DNA of 64,000 bases from Delftia tsuruhatensis NBRC 16741 (GCF_001571325.1 NZ_BCTO01000019.1:186001-250000), one strand, 5' to 3'. Counted from the first letter of the stretch, positions 33,763 to 43,195 are shown. The notes: a model not told the origin generated them from the sequence alone. Numbers and translations: made by a program.

Positions 33763-36684
33763 ATGCGCCCAGAACAACACTCCGGCGCCGGCAGCCAGGC
33801 CGGCGCGGCTCCCTTGTCGCGGCGCGGCTTTCTGCAGGCCGCCAGCATCGCAGGCGTCAGCGTCTGGGTGGCGCCGCTGGCCAGCCAGGCCTATGCAGCC
33901 CTCTTTGAAGACCGCGTGCTCGGCAGCGTGGCCCGCGAGCCGGCCACCCAGCTGCCGCGCATGCGGCTCGATGGCCGCTCCAAGGTCATGGGCGCCAAGG
34001 TCTTCGCCCGCGATATCCGCGCACGCGACATGCCGCACTGGCCCCAGCAGCAATCCCATGCCTTCATCGTGCGCACCACGCTGGCCGACCGGCTGTTCGA
34101 CGGCATGGACCTGTCTTCCCTGGACGGCGAACTGGCGCCCGACCGCGTGGTCACCGCCGAAGACCTGGCGCGCGACGGCCTGGCCTTTCCCGAGTTCTAT
34201 GGCGAAGACATGCTGCTGCCCGCAGGCAAGACCCCCGCCTACCTGGGCCAGGCCGTGGCCATCCTCATCTACCACGACTTCGCGCGCTTTCGCTTTGCCA
34301 AGGAAAGGCTGCAGGCCACGGCCGGCGTCATCCGCTACGGCCGCATCACGGGCGCGCTGGACCGTCCGCCCTGGGGCGTGTTCCGCTATGTGCGCCAGGG
34401 CGGCGCCACGGCCTTTGACGACGACGTGTTCTCCAGCCTGCGCGATGCCCCGCTGTTCCCCGCCGAACGCAAGCCGCTGGTCTGGCCGCAGATCTCCAAG
34501 GCCGACGCGGTCACGGCACGCGGCCTGCGCGCGGCCGAGCAGATCGCCCAGGAGCTGGCCACGCCGCCCGCCGACTGGCTGGTGCTGCAGCGCCACTACG
34601 CCACGCAATCGGTGGACACGGCCGCGCTGGAGCCCGACAACGCCAACTGCTGGTATGACGCGGCCACGCAAAGCCTGCACATGGTGCTGGCCACGCAGTC
34701 GCCGCACGAGGTGGCCGAATGGGCTGCGCAGATGGTGCAGGCCAGCAGGTTCCCGCTCAAGCGCCTTTTCGTGCACCCGTGCTACACGGTGGGCTACGGC
34801 TCCAAGGACCACGCGCCCATGCCCTACTACGGCCTGGTCTGCGCGCTTTATGCGGACGGCAAGCCCGTGCGCCTGGCCAATGACCGGTTCGAGCAGTTCC
34901 AGTCCTCGCTCAAGCGCCATGCCTTCGAGATCGACTACACCATGGCCATCGACAGAAAGACCGGCCTCTTCCAGAGCCTGGTGGCCAACATGACGGCCAA
35001 TGGCGGCGGCCGGGCCAACTTCTCGCCCTCGGTCGCCATGGTCGGCGGCACGGCGGCGCAGTCCATCTACTACTTTCCCAAGAACGACATCACCGCCGTG
35101 GCCCTGGCCAGCCGCGCGCTGGACGCGGGCTCGGCACGCGGCTACGGCACGCTGCAGAGCATGGCGGCCACCGAAATGATGGTGGACGAAATCGCCGAAC
35201 TGCTGCAGATCGACCCCATCGAGCTGCGCCTGCGCAACGTGCTGACCTCGGGCGCCAAGAACACCCAGGGCGCCATTGCCGCCGGTGCCCTGCGCGCCGA
35301 CGAGGTGCTGGAGCGCGCCCGCCGCCATCCGCTGTGGACCGAGCGCGCCAAGCGCAAGACCGCCTACGAGGCCAGCCACCCGGGCCAGCGCTACGGCGTG
35401 GGCTTTGCCTGCGTGCAAAAGGACTTCGGCACGGGCGGCGAGGCGGCCTTCGCCCGCATCGAGATATCGCCCCAGGGCCGCGTGCTGCTGCACCACTCGG
35501 GCACCGAGATCGGCACGGGCATGGGCACCTCGCAGGCCCAGCTGTGCGTTCAATGGTTCGGCAAGCCCGCCGACGAGCTGCAGACCGCCTGCCTGGACTG
35601 GCCGGAGCTCCCGCTCAAGGCCGAGGGCGACAACTACACCATGCCCCAGGCCGACCAGGACCGCTTCGCCACCCGGCCGCTGTGGACGCCGGTCTACGCC
35701 TCGCCGGCCAGCGCCAGCAACTCGGCCTACTACTACAGCCACGCCACCAGCGAGACGGCGCGCGTAATCTTCGAGCACGGCCTGTGGCCGGCCGCCGTGG
35801 CCATCTGGAGCCAGGGCACGGGCGGCGGCCAGAAGGTGCCCTACGTGGTGCGCCGCGAGGACGCGCGCTGGGTCAACGGCATGCTCACGGCCAACGGCAT
35901 GCAGCCGCTGTCCCTGCAGGCCCTGGCCCAGAAGGCCCATGCCATGCAGCTGGTCACGGGCGCCGTGGGCCATACCTTCAACCGCTGGCAATGGGCCGAG
36001 GCCGACTTCGACATCCTGGGCACCAGCGCGCGCCGGCCGCTGGACGCGCTGGCCGTGCGCCTGGGCAGCGCGCCCGATGCTGCCGCAGTCACGCCGGCCC
36101 CTGACACCAGCGACACGCCGCAGGCGGCCACGCCCGTCGAGGCCTCTGTCACCGCGCGGCGCAGCGCCGCCGGCTACCGCATGATTGCGCGGCGCAACCT
36201 GTTCTATCCGCCCATGCAGCGCAACAACGCGGGCGTCACCTACTACAGCGCCAATGCGGCCCTGGTCGAGTTGGCGGTGGACACGGGCACGGGCGCGGTC
36301 GAGCTGCTGGCCCACCACTCCATCATGGAATGCGGGCGGCCCATCGTGCCCGAGCTGGTGCACGGCCAGCTCGAAGGCGGCATCGCCATGGGCATAGGCC
36401 ATGCGCTGTACGAAACCATGCCGCTGTACGAGGGCGGCCCCGGCGACGGCAACTGGAACTTCCACCGCTACCACCTGCCGCGCGGCAGCGAGGTGGCGGT
36501 CTGGAAGCAGACGGCCGAGCTGCTGCCCCCGCTGTCCGACACCGATCCACCCAAGGGCATTGCCGAGGTGGTGATGATTCCCATCGTCGCCGCCATCGTC
36601 AACGGACTGCACCACGCCATTGGCAAGCGCTTCCACGACCTGCCCGTGACCCCGCAAAAGATCAGGGAGGCACTCGCACCATGA
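33763..36684 (+). CDS. Molybdopterin-binding large subunit of a xanthine-dehydrogenase-family (isoquinoline 1-oxidoreductase-like) enzyme, Tat-exported
   Basis: The 973-residue protein begins with a twin-arginine signal (SRRGFLQAASIAGVSVWVAP, about residues 21-40), so the folded molybdenum enzyme is exported to the periplasm. Later segments such as HHSGTEIGTGMGTSQAQLCV near residue 580 and GQLEGGIAMGIGHALYET near residue 868, with PKGIAEVVMIPIVAAIVNGL near the C-terminus, are landmarks of the IorB/aldehyde oxidoreductase family. It oxidises an aldehyde or N-heterocycle and passes electrons through the 2Fe-2S subunit to the cytochrome encoded downstream. Its stop overlaps the next start by four bases. 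Confidence 0.88.
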   Translation: MRPEQHSGAGSQAGAAPLSRRGFLQAASIAGVSVWVAPLASQAYAALFEDRVLGSVAREPATQLPRMRLDGRSKVMGAKVFARDIRARDMPHWPQQQSHAFIVRTTLADRLFDGMDLSSLDGELAPDRVVTAEDLARDGLAFPEFYGEDMLLPAGKTPAYLGQAVAILIYHDFARFRFAKERLQATAGVIRYGRITGALDRPPWGVFRYVRQGGATAFDDDVFSSLRDAPLFPAERKPLVWPQISKADAVTARGLRAAEQIAQELATPPADWLVLQRHYATQSVDTAALEPDNANCWYDAATQSLHMVLATQSPHEVAEWAAQMVQASRFPLKRLFVHPCYTVGYGSKDHAPMPYYGLVCALYADGKPVRLANDRFEQFQSSLKRHAFEIDYTMAIDRKTGLFQSLVANMTANGGGRANFSPSVAMVGGTAAQSIYYFPKNDITAVALASRALDAGSARGYGTLQSMAATEMMVDEIAELLQIDPIELRLRNVLTSGAKNTQGAIAAGALRADEVLERARRHPLWTERAKRKTAYEASHPGQRYGVGFACVQKDFGTGGEAAFARIEISPQGRVLLHHSGTEIGTGMGTSQAQLCVQWFGKPADELQTACLDWPELPLKAEGDNYTMPQADQDRFATRPLWTPVYASPASASNSAYYYSHATSETARVIFEHGLWPAAVAIWSQGTGGGQKVPYVVRREDARWVNGMLTANGMQPLSLQALAQKAHAMQLVTGAVGHTFNRWQWAEADFDILGTSARRPLDALAVRLGSAPDAAAVTPAPDTSDTPQAATPVEASVTARRSAAGYRMIARRNLFYPPMQRNNAGVTYYSANAALVELAVDTGTGAVELLAHHSIMECGRPIVPELVHGQLEGGIAMGIGHALYETMPLYEGGPGDGNWNFHRYHLPRGSEVAVWKQTAELLPPLSDTDPPKGIAEVVMIPIVAAIVNGLHHAIGKRFHDLPVTPQKIREALAP

Positions 36685-37268
36685 GCCTTGTCCCGCGCCC
36701 CTTGTCGCTGACCGTCAACGGCCAGACCGTCGGCCCCATGGACGTGCCCGAAGGCATGCCCATGATCGACTTCCTGCACGAATACCTGAACCTCACCGGC
36801 TCGCGCCTGGGCTGCGGCATCGGCGAATGCCGGGCCTGCACCATCATCGTGGACGGTCCCGAAGGCAGCCGCGAGATGCGCACCTGCATCACCGGCGCCC
36901 ACTACTTCCAGGGCCGCAAGGTCCGCACCATCGAAGGCATTGCCGACCCGGCCGGCGCGGACACCGCGCCCCCGCCCTCGCCCGGCGCCTCGGGCCAGCC
37001 GCGCAAGGTCATCGCCATCAGCCCCGTGCAGCAGAAGTACCTGGAGCATTTCAGCTTCCAGTGCGGCTACTGCACGCCGGGCTTCGTCATCGCGGCCACG
37101 GTGCTGGTCGAGCGCCTGGCCAAGGCACCCATCCGCGCGGCCGATGTGGAACAGGTCGTGGGCGAGGCGCTGCAGCCCCACCTGTGCCGTTGCACCGGCT
37201 ATGTGCGCTACTACGCGGCCGTGAAGGACCTGGTCCTGAACACGCCCGGGCTGACCTTGAAAGGATGA
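36681..37268 (+). CDS. 2Fe-2S subunit of the periplasmic molybdenum hydroxylase
   Basis: The 195-residue protein has two iron-sulfur motifs. The plant-ferredoxin-like CGIGECRACTIIVDG lies near residue 45. The C-terminal pair CGYCTPGF near residue 131 and LCRCTGY near residue 170 completes the set. This is the normal small subunit of IorAB-type enzymes, slightly longer than usual because of a proline-rich insert near residue 95. It carries electrons from molybdopterin to the cytochrome subunit and is presumably co-exported with the Tat-tagged large subunit. Confidence 0.93.
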   Translation: MSLVPRPLSLTVNGQTVGPMDVPEGMPMIDFLHEYLNLTGSRLGCGIGECRACTIIVDGPEGSREMRTCITGAHYFQGRKVRTIEGIADPAGADTAPPPSPGASGQPRKVIAISPVQQKYLEHFSFQCGYCTPGFVIAATVLVERLAKAPIRAADVEQVVGEALQPHLCRCTGYVRYYAAVKDLVLNTPGLTLKG

Positions 37269-38716
37269 GCGCCATGTCCGCCGCCGACCCCAGCGCAGCC
37301 GCCCCCACCGCCGCCACCGCCGCGCCACCCGCAGACTACAGCGGTGCCCGCCCCCCGCCACCGCGCAGGCCCAGGCGCCGCTGGCGCGGGCTGCTGCTCA
37401 TCCTCCTGCTGCTGGCCGTGCTGTTTGCCATTGCCGCCGTCTGGGGCAACCGGCCCCATGTGCCGCAGCGCGAGCCGCAGGCCGTGCACCGCAGCCCCCA
37501 GCAGCTGGCCCAGGGCCTGTATCTGGCGCGCGCCGCCGACTGCATGGCCTGCCATGACGGGGTGGGTGGCATGGGTGGCGCCCGGGAAGGCCAGCCCTTT
37601 GCGGGCGGCAAGCCCCTGCCCACGCCCTTCGGCACCCTCTACGGCACCAACATCACCCCCGACCCGGACCACGGCATAGGCCGCTGGACGGCCGAGGAAT
37701 TCCACGCCGCCGTCACCCGCGGCACGGCGCCGGGCGGGCGCCAGCTCTACCCGGCCATGCCCTATGCCTCCTACCACCTGATGAGCCGCGAAGACTCGGA
37801 CCTGATCTACGGCTACCTGATGAACATCCGGCCCGTGGCCCAGCCCAACACCAAGCCCGCCCTGCCCTTCCCCTTCAACCTGCGCGTGCTCATGTTCGGC
37901 TGGAAGACGCTGTTCCTGTCCAGCGCTCCCCTGCCCGTAGGCTCGCAGGGCCAGAGCCCGGCCTGGCTGCGCGGGCAGTACCTGGGCAATGTCATGGGCC
38001 ACTGCGCCGAATGCCACACGCCGCGCGGCATGTTCGGCCAGATGCAGAAGGACCGCTGGCTGCAGGGCGGCACGCTGTCGCTGTTCACGGCCCCCGGCAT
38101 CACCGCAGAAGCCCTGGCCGCACGCGGCTGGACGCGCGAGGGCATGGCCCAGTTCCTGCAGACGGGCTTCTCGGCCCACGGCAGCGCATTCGATGAAATG
38201 CACGAGGTCATCGCCAACAGCACCCGGTACCTCACGGCCGAGGACATGACGGCGCTGTCCACCTTCCTGCTGGGCGACAACCCGCCCGCGCCCCAGCCGC
38301 TGCCGGCCGCCGCGCCCCCGGATTCCGGCACCGGCAACAGCTCCGGCGCGGGCACGCTGGACGCGGGCCGGGGCCACTACATGGCGCTGTGCGCCAGCTG
38401 CCACGGCAGCGAGGGCCTGGGCCGCAGCCTCACCATGCCCCCGCTCAAGGGCAACAGCACCGTGCGCCAGGCCGACGCCCGCAACCTGGTGCTGGCCATC
38501 CTCGTCGGCCTGCCCAAGCACCCGGCCACCCAGCAGGGCCCCACGCCCCTGCCCGGCATGCCCGGCTTCATGCAGGAGCTGACCGATGGCGAAGTCGCCG
38601 CCCTGGCCAACTACACCCGCACGGCCCTGGGCGGCCAGCCTGCCGACGTGACCGCCGCCCAGGTGGCAGACCTGCGCAGCGCAGCGGGCAAGGCGGGGCA
38701 CAGGGCTGCGCCCTGA
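37265..38716 (+). CDS. Membrane-anchored tri-haem cytochrome c subunit
   Basis: The 483-residue protein has a proline- and arginine-rich start, one N-terminal membrane helix (LLLILLLLAVLFAIAAVWG near residue 45) and three CxxCH haem c sites: CMACH near 95, CAECH near 247 and CASCH near 378. This is the typical electron acceptor of periplasmic aldehyde or N-heterocycle oxidoreductases, linking them to the respiratory chain. The start overlaps the small-subunit stop by four bases. A GC-rich hairpin lies about 80 bases after the stop. Confidence 0.92.
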   Translation: MSAMSAADPSAAAPTAATAAPPADYSGARPPPPRRPRRRWRGLLLILLLLAVLFAIAAVWGNRPHVPQREPQAVHRSPQQLAQGLYLARAADCMACHDGVGGMGGAREGQPFAGGKPLPTPFGTLYGTNITPDPDHGIGRWTAEEFHAAVTRGTAPGGRQLYPAMPYASYHLMSREDSDLIYGYLMNIRPVAQPNTKPALPFPFNLRVLMFGWKTLFLSSAPLPVGSQGQSPAWLRGQYLGNVMGHCAECHTPRGMFGQMQKDRWLQGGTLSLFTAPGITAEALAARGWTREGMAQFLQTGFSAHGSAFDEMHEVIANSTRYLTAEDMTALSTFLLGDNPPAPQPLPAAAPPDSGTGNSSGAGTLDAGRGHYMALCASCHGSEGLGRSLTMPPLKGNSTVRQADARNLVLAILVGLPKHPATQQGPTPLPGMPGFMQELTDGEVAALANYTRTALGGQPADVTAAQVADLRSAAGKAGHRAAP

Positions 38717-38792
38717 ACCCCCGGGCGGTTCTGCAGACCCCGCCCCGTATGCCCCCGCCTGCGTCTTGCACGCTTGCGGCGGTTGCGGGGTT

Positions 38793-38818
38793 GCAGTCCT
38801 GCCGAAGGACAGGACTGC
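38793..38818 (+). terminator. GC-rich hairpin after the cytochrome gene (possible terminator)
   Basis: gcagtcctg (38793-38801) pairs with caggactgc (38810-38818) around an eight-base loop, a perfect nine-base-pair stem 77 bases after the stop codon. There is no T-run, so it may be a rho-dependent pause or mRNA-stabilising hairpin rather than an intrinsic terminator. Confidence 0.4.
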
Positions 38819-38898
38819 TTCGTGAACTGGCTGTGATCACAGCCCGAAACCCCGCCCATTGTTTCCACCACGGAACCAACCGCGTTCCACCACCCTCC

Positions 38899-38927
38899 TT
38901 TGCCAGCCGCCGCTGTCTCCCTAGAGT
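38899..38927 (+). promoter_or_regulatory. Possible promoter of the SDR/ligase/Bug operon
   Basis: TTTGCC (38899-38904) and TAGAGT (38922-38927) are spaced by 17 bases and lie just before the purine-rich ribosome-binding site and ATG at 38948. The match to sigma-70 is moderate and the call rests on position. Confidence 0.35.
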
Positions 38928-38947
38928 GAAAGCAAAAGGAGACAAGC

Positions 38948-39853
38948 ATGTTCGAAGCCAATCTATTCCAGGGCCAGCGCGTCCTGATCACCGGGGGCGG
39001 CACGGGGCTGGGCCTGGCCATGGCGGCCAAGCTGGCGGAACTGGGCGCCGAGCTGCACCTGTGCGGCCGGCGGCATTCCGTGGTGCAGCAGGCCTGCGAG
39101 ATGCTGAACAACGACACGGGCGCGCAGGCCTTTGCGCATGAACTCGACATTCGCCAGCCCGAGGCCGTGCACACCGTCATCGACCGCATCTGGGCCGAAC
39201 ACGGCCCGCTGACGAGCCTGGTCAACAACGCGGCCGGCAACTTCGTCAGCCGCACCGAGGACCTGAGCATCAACGGCTTCCATGCCATCTCGGACATCGT
39301 CTTCCGGGGCACCTTCTACGTCACCCAGGCCGTGGGCCGCCGCTGGATCGCCGAAGGGCTGTCGGGCTCGGTGCTGTCCATCGTCGTCACCTGGGTGGAT
39401 ACGGGTTCGCCCTTCGTCGTGCCCTCGGCCATGTCCAAGGCCGGGCTGGACGCCATGACCAAATCGCTGGCCGTGGAATGGGGCCCCAAGCACATACGGT
39501 TCAACGCGATTGCACCGGGCGTGATTCCCACCCAGGGCGCCAGCCAGCGCCTGCGCCCCAGGATCGACGGCAACGAGGACTCGGCCGACCGCCGCCGCCT
39601 GGACAACCCCACGCGCCGCCTGGGCACGGGCGAGGACATCGGCAACATGGCCGCCTTCATCCTGGCCCCGGGCAACACCTGGCTCAACGGCCAGACCATC
39701 ACGCTGGACGGCGGCGACGCCCTGGCCAACGGCGCCTACTTCACCGAATACCAGGCCTGGGACGATGCCGACTGGGCGCGCGCCCGGCAGATGGCCAAGG
39801 CCGCCAACCAGCCCAACGTCAACGATGGGGAGCAGGAGGCCACGCCCACATGA
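38948..39853 (+). CDS. SDR oxidoreductase, 2,4-dienoyl-CoA reductase-like
   Basis: The 301-residue protein has the nucleotide site VLITGGGTGLGLAMAAKLAE near residue 12 and LVNNAAGNFVSRTEDLS near residue 93. The usual YxxxK is replaced by a tyrosine-free SAMSKAG near residue 160, as in peroxisomal and mitochondrial 2,4-dienoyl-CoA reductases, where other residues do the catalysis. It probably acts on a CoA thioester made by the ligase encoded next. AAAGGAGA gives a strong ribosome-binding site; the stop overlaps the ligase start by four bases. Confidence 0.82.
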   Translation: MFEANLFQGQRVLITGGGTGLGLAMAAKLAELGAELHLCGRRHSVVQQACEMLNNDTGAQAFAHELDIRQPEAVHTVIDRIWAEHGPLTSLVNNAAGNFVSRTEDLSINGFHAISDIVFRGTFYVTQAVGRRWIAEGLSGSVLSIVVTWVDTGSPFVVPSAMSKAGLDAMTKSLAVEWGPKHIRFNAIAPGVIPTQGASQRLRPRIDGNEDSADRRRLDNPTRRLGTGEDIGNMAAFILAPGNTWLNGQTITLDGGDALANGAYFTEYQAWDDADWARARQMAKAANQPNVNDGEQEATPT

Positions 39854-41355
39854 GCACCGCCGCCACGCCCCATTCCACCCTGGTCTTCGAACAGCGCACG
39901 CTGACCGGCGCCGCCCAGCAGCAGCGCGGCCGCCAGCTGGCCCAGGGCCTGCGCAGCCTGGGCCTGGCCGAAGGCGACGTGCTGGCCGTCTTCCTGCGCA
40001 ACGGCATCGAATACGCCGACGTGGTCCATGCCTGCCGCATTGCGGGCATCTACTACTGCCCCGTCAACTGGCATTTCACGGCCACGGAGATCGACTACAT
40101 CCTGGCCGACAGCGGCGCCCGCGCCCTCATCACCAGCCAGGACCTGCTCGACGGCCTCAAGGGCGAACTCTATGCGGACCTGCCCCGGCGCGTCGCCCAC
40201 GCACGCGAGCCGGAGCAGGACTACGAAACCTGGCTGGCCGCCCAGGCACCCTACGATGGCCCGCTGGTCGCGCCGCGCGGCCACATGGCCTATACATCGG
40301 GCACCACGGGCCGCCCCAAGGGCGTGCTGCGCAAGGCGTTTCCCGTGGAAGAACTGCCCCGGCGCCTGGCCGTGAACCAGGCGCTGATCGCCACCGCCTA
40401 CGGCCTGCAGCCCGGCGCGCGCACCCTGCTGACCGCGCCCATCTACCACAGCGCGCCCAGCCTGTACTTCCAGAACGCGCTCATGCTCAGCGAGCTGGTG
40501 GTGCTGGAGCAGCGCTTCGACCCCGAGCGCTTCCTGCAGCTGGTGCAGGAGCACCGCATCGACACCGCCTACATGGTGCCCATCATGTACGTGCGCCTGC
40601 TCAGGCTGCCGCGCGAAGTGCGCGAGCGCTACGACATCTCCTCGCTGCGCTTCATCGCCTCCACCGGCTCGCCCTGCGCGCCCGAGGTCAAGAAGGCCAT
40701 GATCGAGTGGATGGGGCCCATCATCAATGAGACCTATGCCTCCAGCGAGTCGGGCCTGGTCACCTTCATCGGCTCGGCCGATGCCCTCACCCACCCGGGC
40801 AGCGCGGGCCTGCCGCTGCAGGACGCCGAGGTCCGCATCCTCGACAGGCAGGGCCAGGCCCTGCCCACAGGCGAGGTCGGCCTGATCTACGTGCGCCAGC
40901 CCGCCTATGCCGACTTCACCTACAAGGGCAACGATGAGGCCCGCCGCAAGATGGACCAGGGCGGCCTCATCACCCTGGGCGACATGGGCTACCTGGACGA
41001 GGAAGGCTTTCTCTACGTCTGCGACCGCGACTCGGACATGGTGATCTCCGGCGGCGTGAACATCTACCCGGCCGAGATAGAGAACGAGTTGCTCAGGCAC
41101 CCCGGCATAGCAGACTGCGCCGTCATCGGCGTGCCCGATGCCGAGTACGGCGAACGGCTGCTGGCCCTGGTCGAGCCCGGCCAGTCAGGCACACTGCCCG
41201 AGGCCGAACTGAAAGAATGGCTGCGCGGCCGGCTGGCGGCCTACAAGCTGCCGCGCAGCTTCGTCTTCCAGCGCCTGCCCCGCGACGACAACGGAAAGAT
41301 CGCCAAAAGAAAGCTGCGCGACGCCCACTGGGGCGCGACGCAGCGCAAGATCTGA
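39850..41355 (+). CDS. Acyl-CoA synthetase (AMP-dependent ligase)
   Basis: The 501-residue protein shows the adenylate-forming signatures MAYTSGTTGRPKG near residue 145, NETYASSESGLVTFIGS near residue 295 and the hinge SDMVISGGVNIYPAEIENEL near residue 395, with the C-terminal lysine in GKIAKRK. It activates a carboxylic acid, possibly aromatic or medium chain, to its CoA ester. Neighbours are a dienoyl-CoA reductase-like enzyme and a Bug-type binding protein, so uptake and activation of an organic acid is a reasonable reading. Confidence 0.88.
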   Translation: MSTAATPHSTLVFEQRTLTGAAQQQRGRQLAQGLRSLGLAEGDVLAVFLRNGIEYADVVHACRIAGIYYCPVNWHFTATEIDYILADSGARALITSQDLLDGLKGELYADLPRRVAHAREPEQDYETWLAAQAPYDGPLVAPRGHMAYTSGTTGRPKGVLRKAFPVEELPRRLAVNQALIATAYGLQPGARTLLTAPIYHSAPSLYFQNALMLSELVVLEQRFDPERFLQLVQEHRIDTAYMVPIMYVRLLRLPREVRERYDISSLRFIASTGSPCAPEVKKAMIEWMGPIINETYASSESGLVTFIGSADALTHPGSAGLPLQDAEVRILDRQGQALPTGEVGLIYVRQPAYADFTYKGNDEARRKMDQGGLITLGDMGYLDEEGFLYVCDRDSDMVISGGVNIYPAEIENELLRHPGIADCAVIGVPDAEYGERLLALVEPGQSGTLPEAELKEWLRGRLAAYKLPRSFVFQRLPRDDNGKIAKRKLRDAHWGATQRKI

Positions 41356-41388
41356 ACCCGCCAACACCGAAAGAGAAGGAGACAACGC

Positions 41389-42366
41389 ATGAACAAGGCC
41401 ATTGCATTGCTGCTTGCCGCTGCGGCCACCGCAGCCGCAGCCCCCGGGTTCGCCCAGTCCGACTACCCCAGCAAGCCCATCAAGCTCATCGCCCCGTATG
41501 CGCCGGGCGGCTCGGTCGATGTGCTGGCCCGCACCCTGGCCACGCACCTGTCCACCGAGCTCAAGCAGTCCGTGGTCGTGGAGAACCGGCCGGGCGCCAA
41601 CACCATGATTGCCGCCTCGGCCGTGGCGCGCTCGCCGGCCGACGGCTACACCCTGCTGCTGGCCAGCAATGCCAGCATGGTGCTCAACCCCCTGCTCTAC
41701 AAGAAGCTGAGCTACAACCCCGACCGGGAACTGAAACTCACCAACATCCTGGCCGAGGCCCCGCTGGTGCTGGTCACCAACAGCCAGACCGGCATCAAAA
41801 ACGTGGCCGACCTCAAGGCCTACTCCAAGGCCCACGCGGGCAAGCTCAACTACAGCTCGGTCGGCCTGGGCAACCCGCTGCAGCTGACCACCGAGCTGAT
41901 CAAGTCCCGCCTGGACGTGGCCGCCACCCACATTCCCTTCAACGGCAGCGCCCCGGCCCTCACCGCCCTCATGGCCAACGACACCCAGCTCATGGTGGAC
42001 GTGGCCGGCACCTCCCTGCCCCACATCAAGGCCGGCAAGCTGGTGGCCATTGCCACCACCGGGCCCGAGCGCTCGCAGTTCCTGCCGCAGACGCCCACCA
42101 TTGCCGAATCGGGCGTGCCGGGCTTCAGGGCCTCCACCTGGTTCGGCATTGCCGTGCCCGCAGGCACGCCCGCGGACGCGCGCAACACGTTGCAGGCCGC
42201 TGTCAACAAGGTCATGCTCAACCCCGAATTCGCCAGCGCCCTGGGCAACCAGACCCTGGCCGCCAGAAAGCCCCAGACCCAGGCCCAGCTAGACGACTTC
42301 CTGGCCGCTGACGGCCAGATGTGGCGCAAGGTGATCGCCGACAACGCGATTGCGCTGGAGAACTGA
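41389..42366 (+). CDS. Tripartite tricarboxylate transporter (Bug) periplasmic receptor
   Basis: The 325-residue protein has a signal peptide (ALLLAAAATAAAAPGFAQS). The Bug-family pattern follows: YPSKPIKLIAPYAPGGSVDV near residue 25, VVENRPGANTMIAASAVAR near residue 65, and GFRASTWFGIAVPAGTPADA near residue 245. It binds a carboxylated small molecule in the periplasm. No TctA/TctB membrane partners are nearby, as is common for the expanded Bug families of Comamonadaceae. AAGGAGA precedes the ATG. Confidence 0.9.
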   Translation: MNKAIALLLAAAATAAAAPGFAQSDYPSKPIKLIAPYAPGGSVDVLARTLATHLSTELKQSVVVENRPGANTMIAASAVARSPADGYTLLLASNASMVLNPLLYKKLSYNPDRELKLTNILAEAPLVLVTNSQTGIKNVADLKAYSKAHAGKLNYSSVGLGNPLQLTTELIKSRLDVAATHIPFNGSAPALTALMANDTQLMVDVAGTSLPHIKAGKLVAIATTGPERSQFLPQTPTIAESGVPGFRASTWFGIAVPAGTPADARNTLQAAVNKVMLNPEFASALGNQTLAARKPQTQAQLDDFLAADGQMWRKVIADNAIALEN

Positions 42367-42393
42367 AGACCGAAAAGGTGATGAACTAAGGGC

Positions 42394-42700
42394 CTAAGGG
42401 CCGGACACCTCGGCCTGCTCCACGAAGCGCAGCAGGCTGGCCCTGAGGAACTCGGTCATCACCTTGACGGCATGGGAGGGCCGGCGGTCCTCGGCCGTGA
42501 TGATGTACAGCCGGTCGCCCAGGCCGGACACCGTCCAGTCCGGGCACACGCGCTGCACCGCGCCCGATCGCAGCTCGTCCATCACCATGTAGTTGGGCAA
42601 GGTGGCCACGCCGCTGCCCCGGAGCATGGACTGCTTGAGGAAGGGGAAATGCTCGCTGGTGATGCAGGGCTCGCACTTGAGTGCAATCTCCTGCTGCCCC
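42394..42700 (-). pseudogene. Duplicated 3' end of a LysR regulator (copy A)
   Basis: This fragment encodes the last 100 or so residues of the LysR protein at 43472-44383 (SMLRGSGVATLPNYMVMDEL and so on). It keeps what is probably the original terminus, RFVEQAEVSGP, while the intact copy now ends RFVEQAGDHL. It has no helix-turn-helix and no start, so it is not a gene by itself. Homology breaks abruptly at 42700, where AT-richer DNA begins. Confidence 0.9.
42411..42700. repeat. 290-bp direct repeat, left copy
   Basis: This segment matches 43486-43775 in the same orientation without gaps; I count about six single-base differences. The two copies flank an AT-richer insert of about 785 bases. 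Confidence 0.93.
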
Positions 42701-42745
42701 CAGCTTCGGAATCAGCAGTTTACGGTTGAAGTATCTTCAATTTAT

Positions 42746-43195
42746 TTAATTAACAAACCACTGCATCGTGGCGTTATTCAAATTTCGGCTTTGCAATGAG
42801 CCATTACTACGGACAACGTGAGACTCTGCATACTGCCCAAGTGTGTTTGCTGCATAGTGGACCGAAATTGGCTGACCCGAAACCGCCCCAAAAGTTGAGC
42901 CCACACGAAGATCTATACCAAGCCCCATTTCACCGATACAGACTACAGCTTGCGTTGCATCTGTTTTTATAGAGACCTGTGTGCAATTAATAGACCAGCT
43001 ATGATTCCAAGCAGCACTGGAGTCAACTATATGCACTTTTACGCTAGAGCCATTTTTTAATGCACCACGTAGCGTCTGCAATGATCCTGCTGTTGGCGAT
43101 CCATTTGCATCATGGGCATAAACCAGATTCCAGGCGTGCGAAGCACCAGCAGAAACCATGATTGCTGTGGCAAAGATGAATTTTTTAATGACCAT
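42746..43195 (-). CDS. Small secreted hypothetical protein in a foreign-looking insert
   Basis: The 149-residue protein has a clear signal peptide (FIFATAIMVSAGASHA, cleavage before WNLVYAHD). The mature part has two cysteines (SINCTQVSI, AVVCIGE) that could form a disulfide and ends ATMQWFVN. GGAGGAG lies five bases before the ATG at 43193-43195, a strong site. Base composition is markedly AT-richer than the neighbours, and the gene is enclosed by 290-bp direct repeats, so it was probably acquired. I do not recognise a functional family; comparable small proteins occur in unrelated proteobacteria. Confidence 0.75.
   Translation of the reverse strand: MVIKKFIFATAIMVSAGASHAWNLVYAHDANGSPTAGSLQTLRGALKNGSSVKVHIVDSSAAWNHSWSINCTQVSIKTDATQAVVCIGEMGLGIDLRVGSTFGAVSGQPISVHYAANTLGQYAESHVVRSNGSLQSRNLNNATMQWFVN

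Noticed and set aside
33739..36657. A 972-codon minus-strand frame opposite the molybdopterin subunit
   Set aside because: The composition is low-complexity and antisense to an unmistakable Tat-exported oxidoreductase.
38761..38830. Repetitive hairpin near 38800 considered as a REP-type or mobile repeat
   Set aside because: Only one copy was seen in the window, so it was kept only as a possible transcription-end hairpin.
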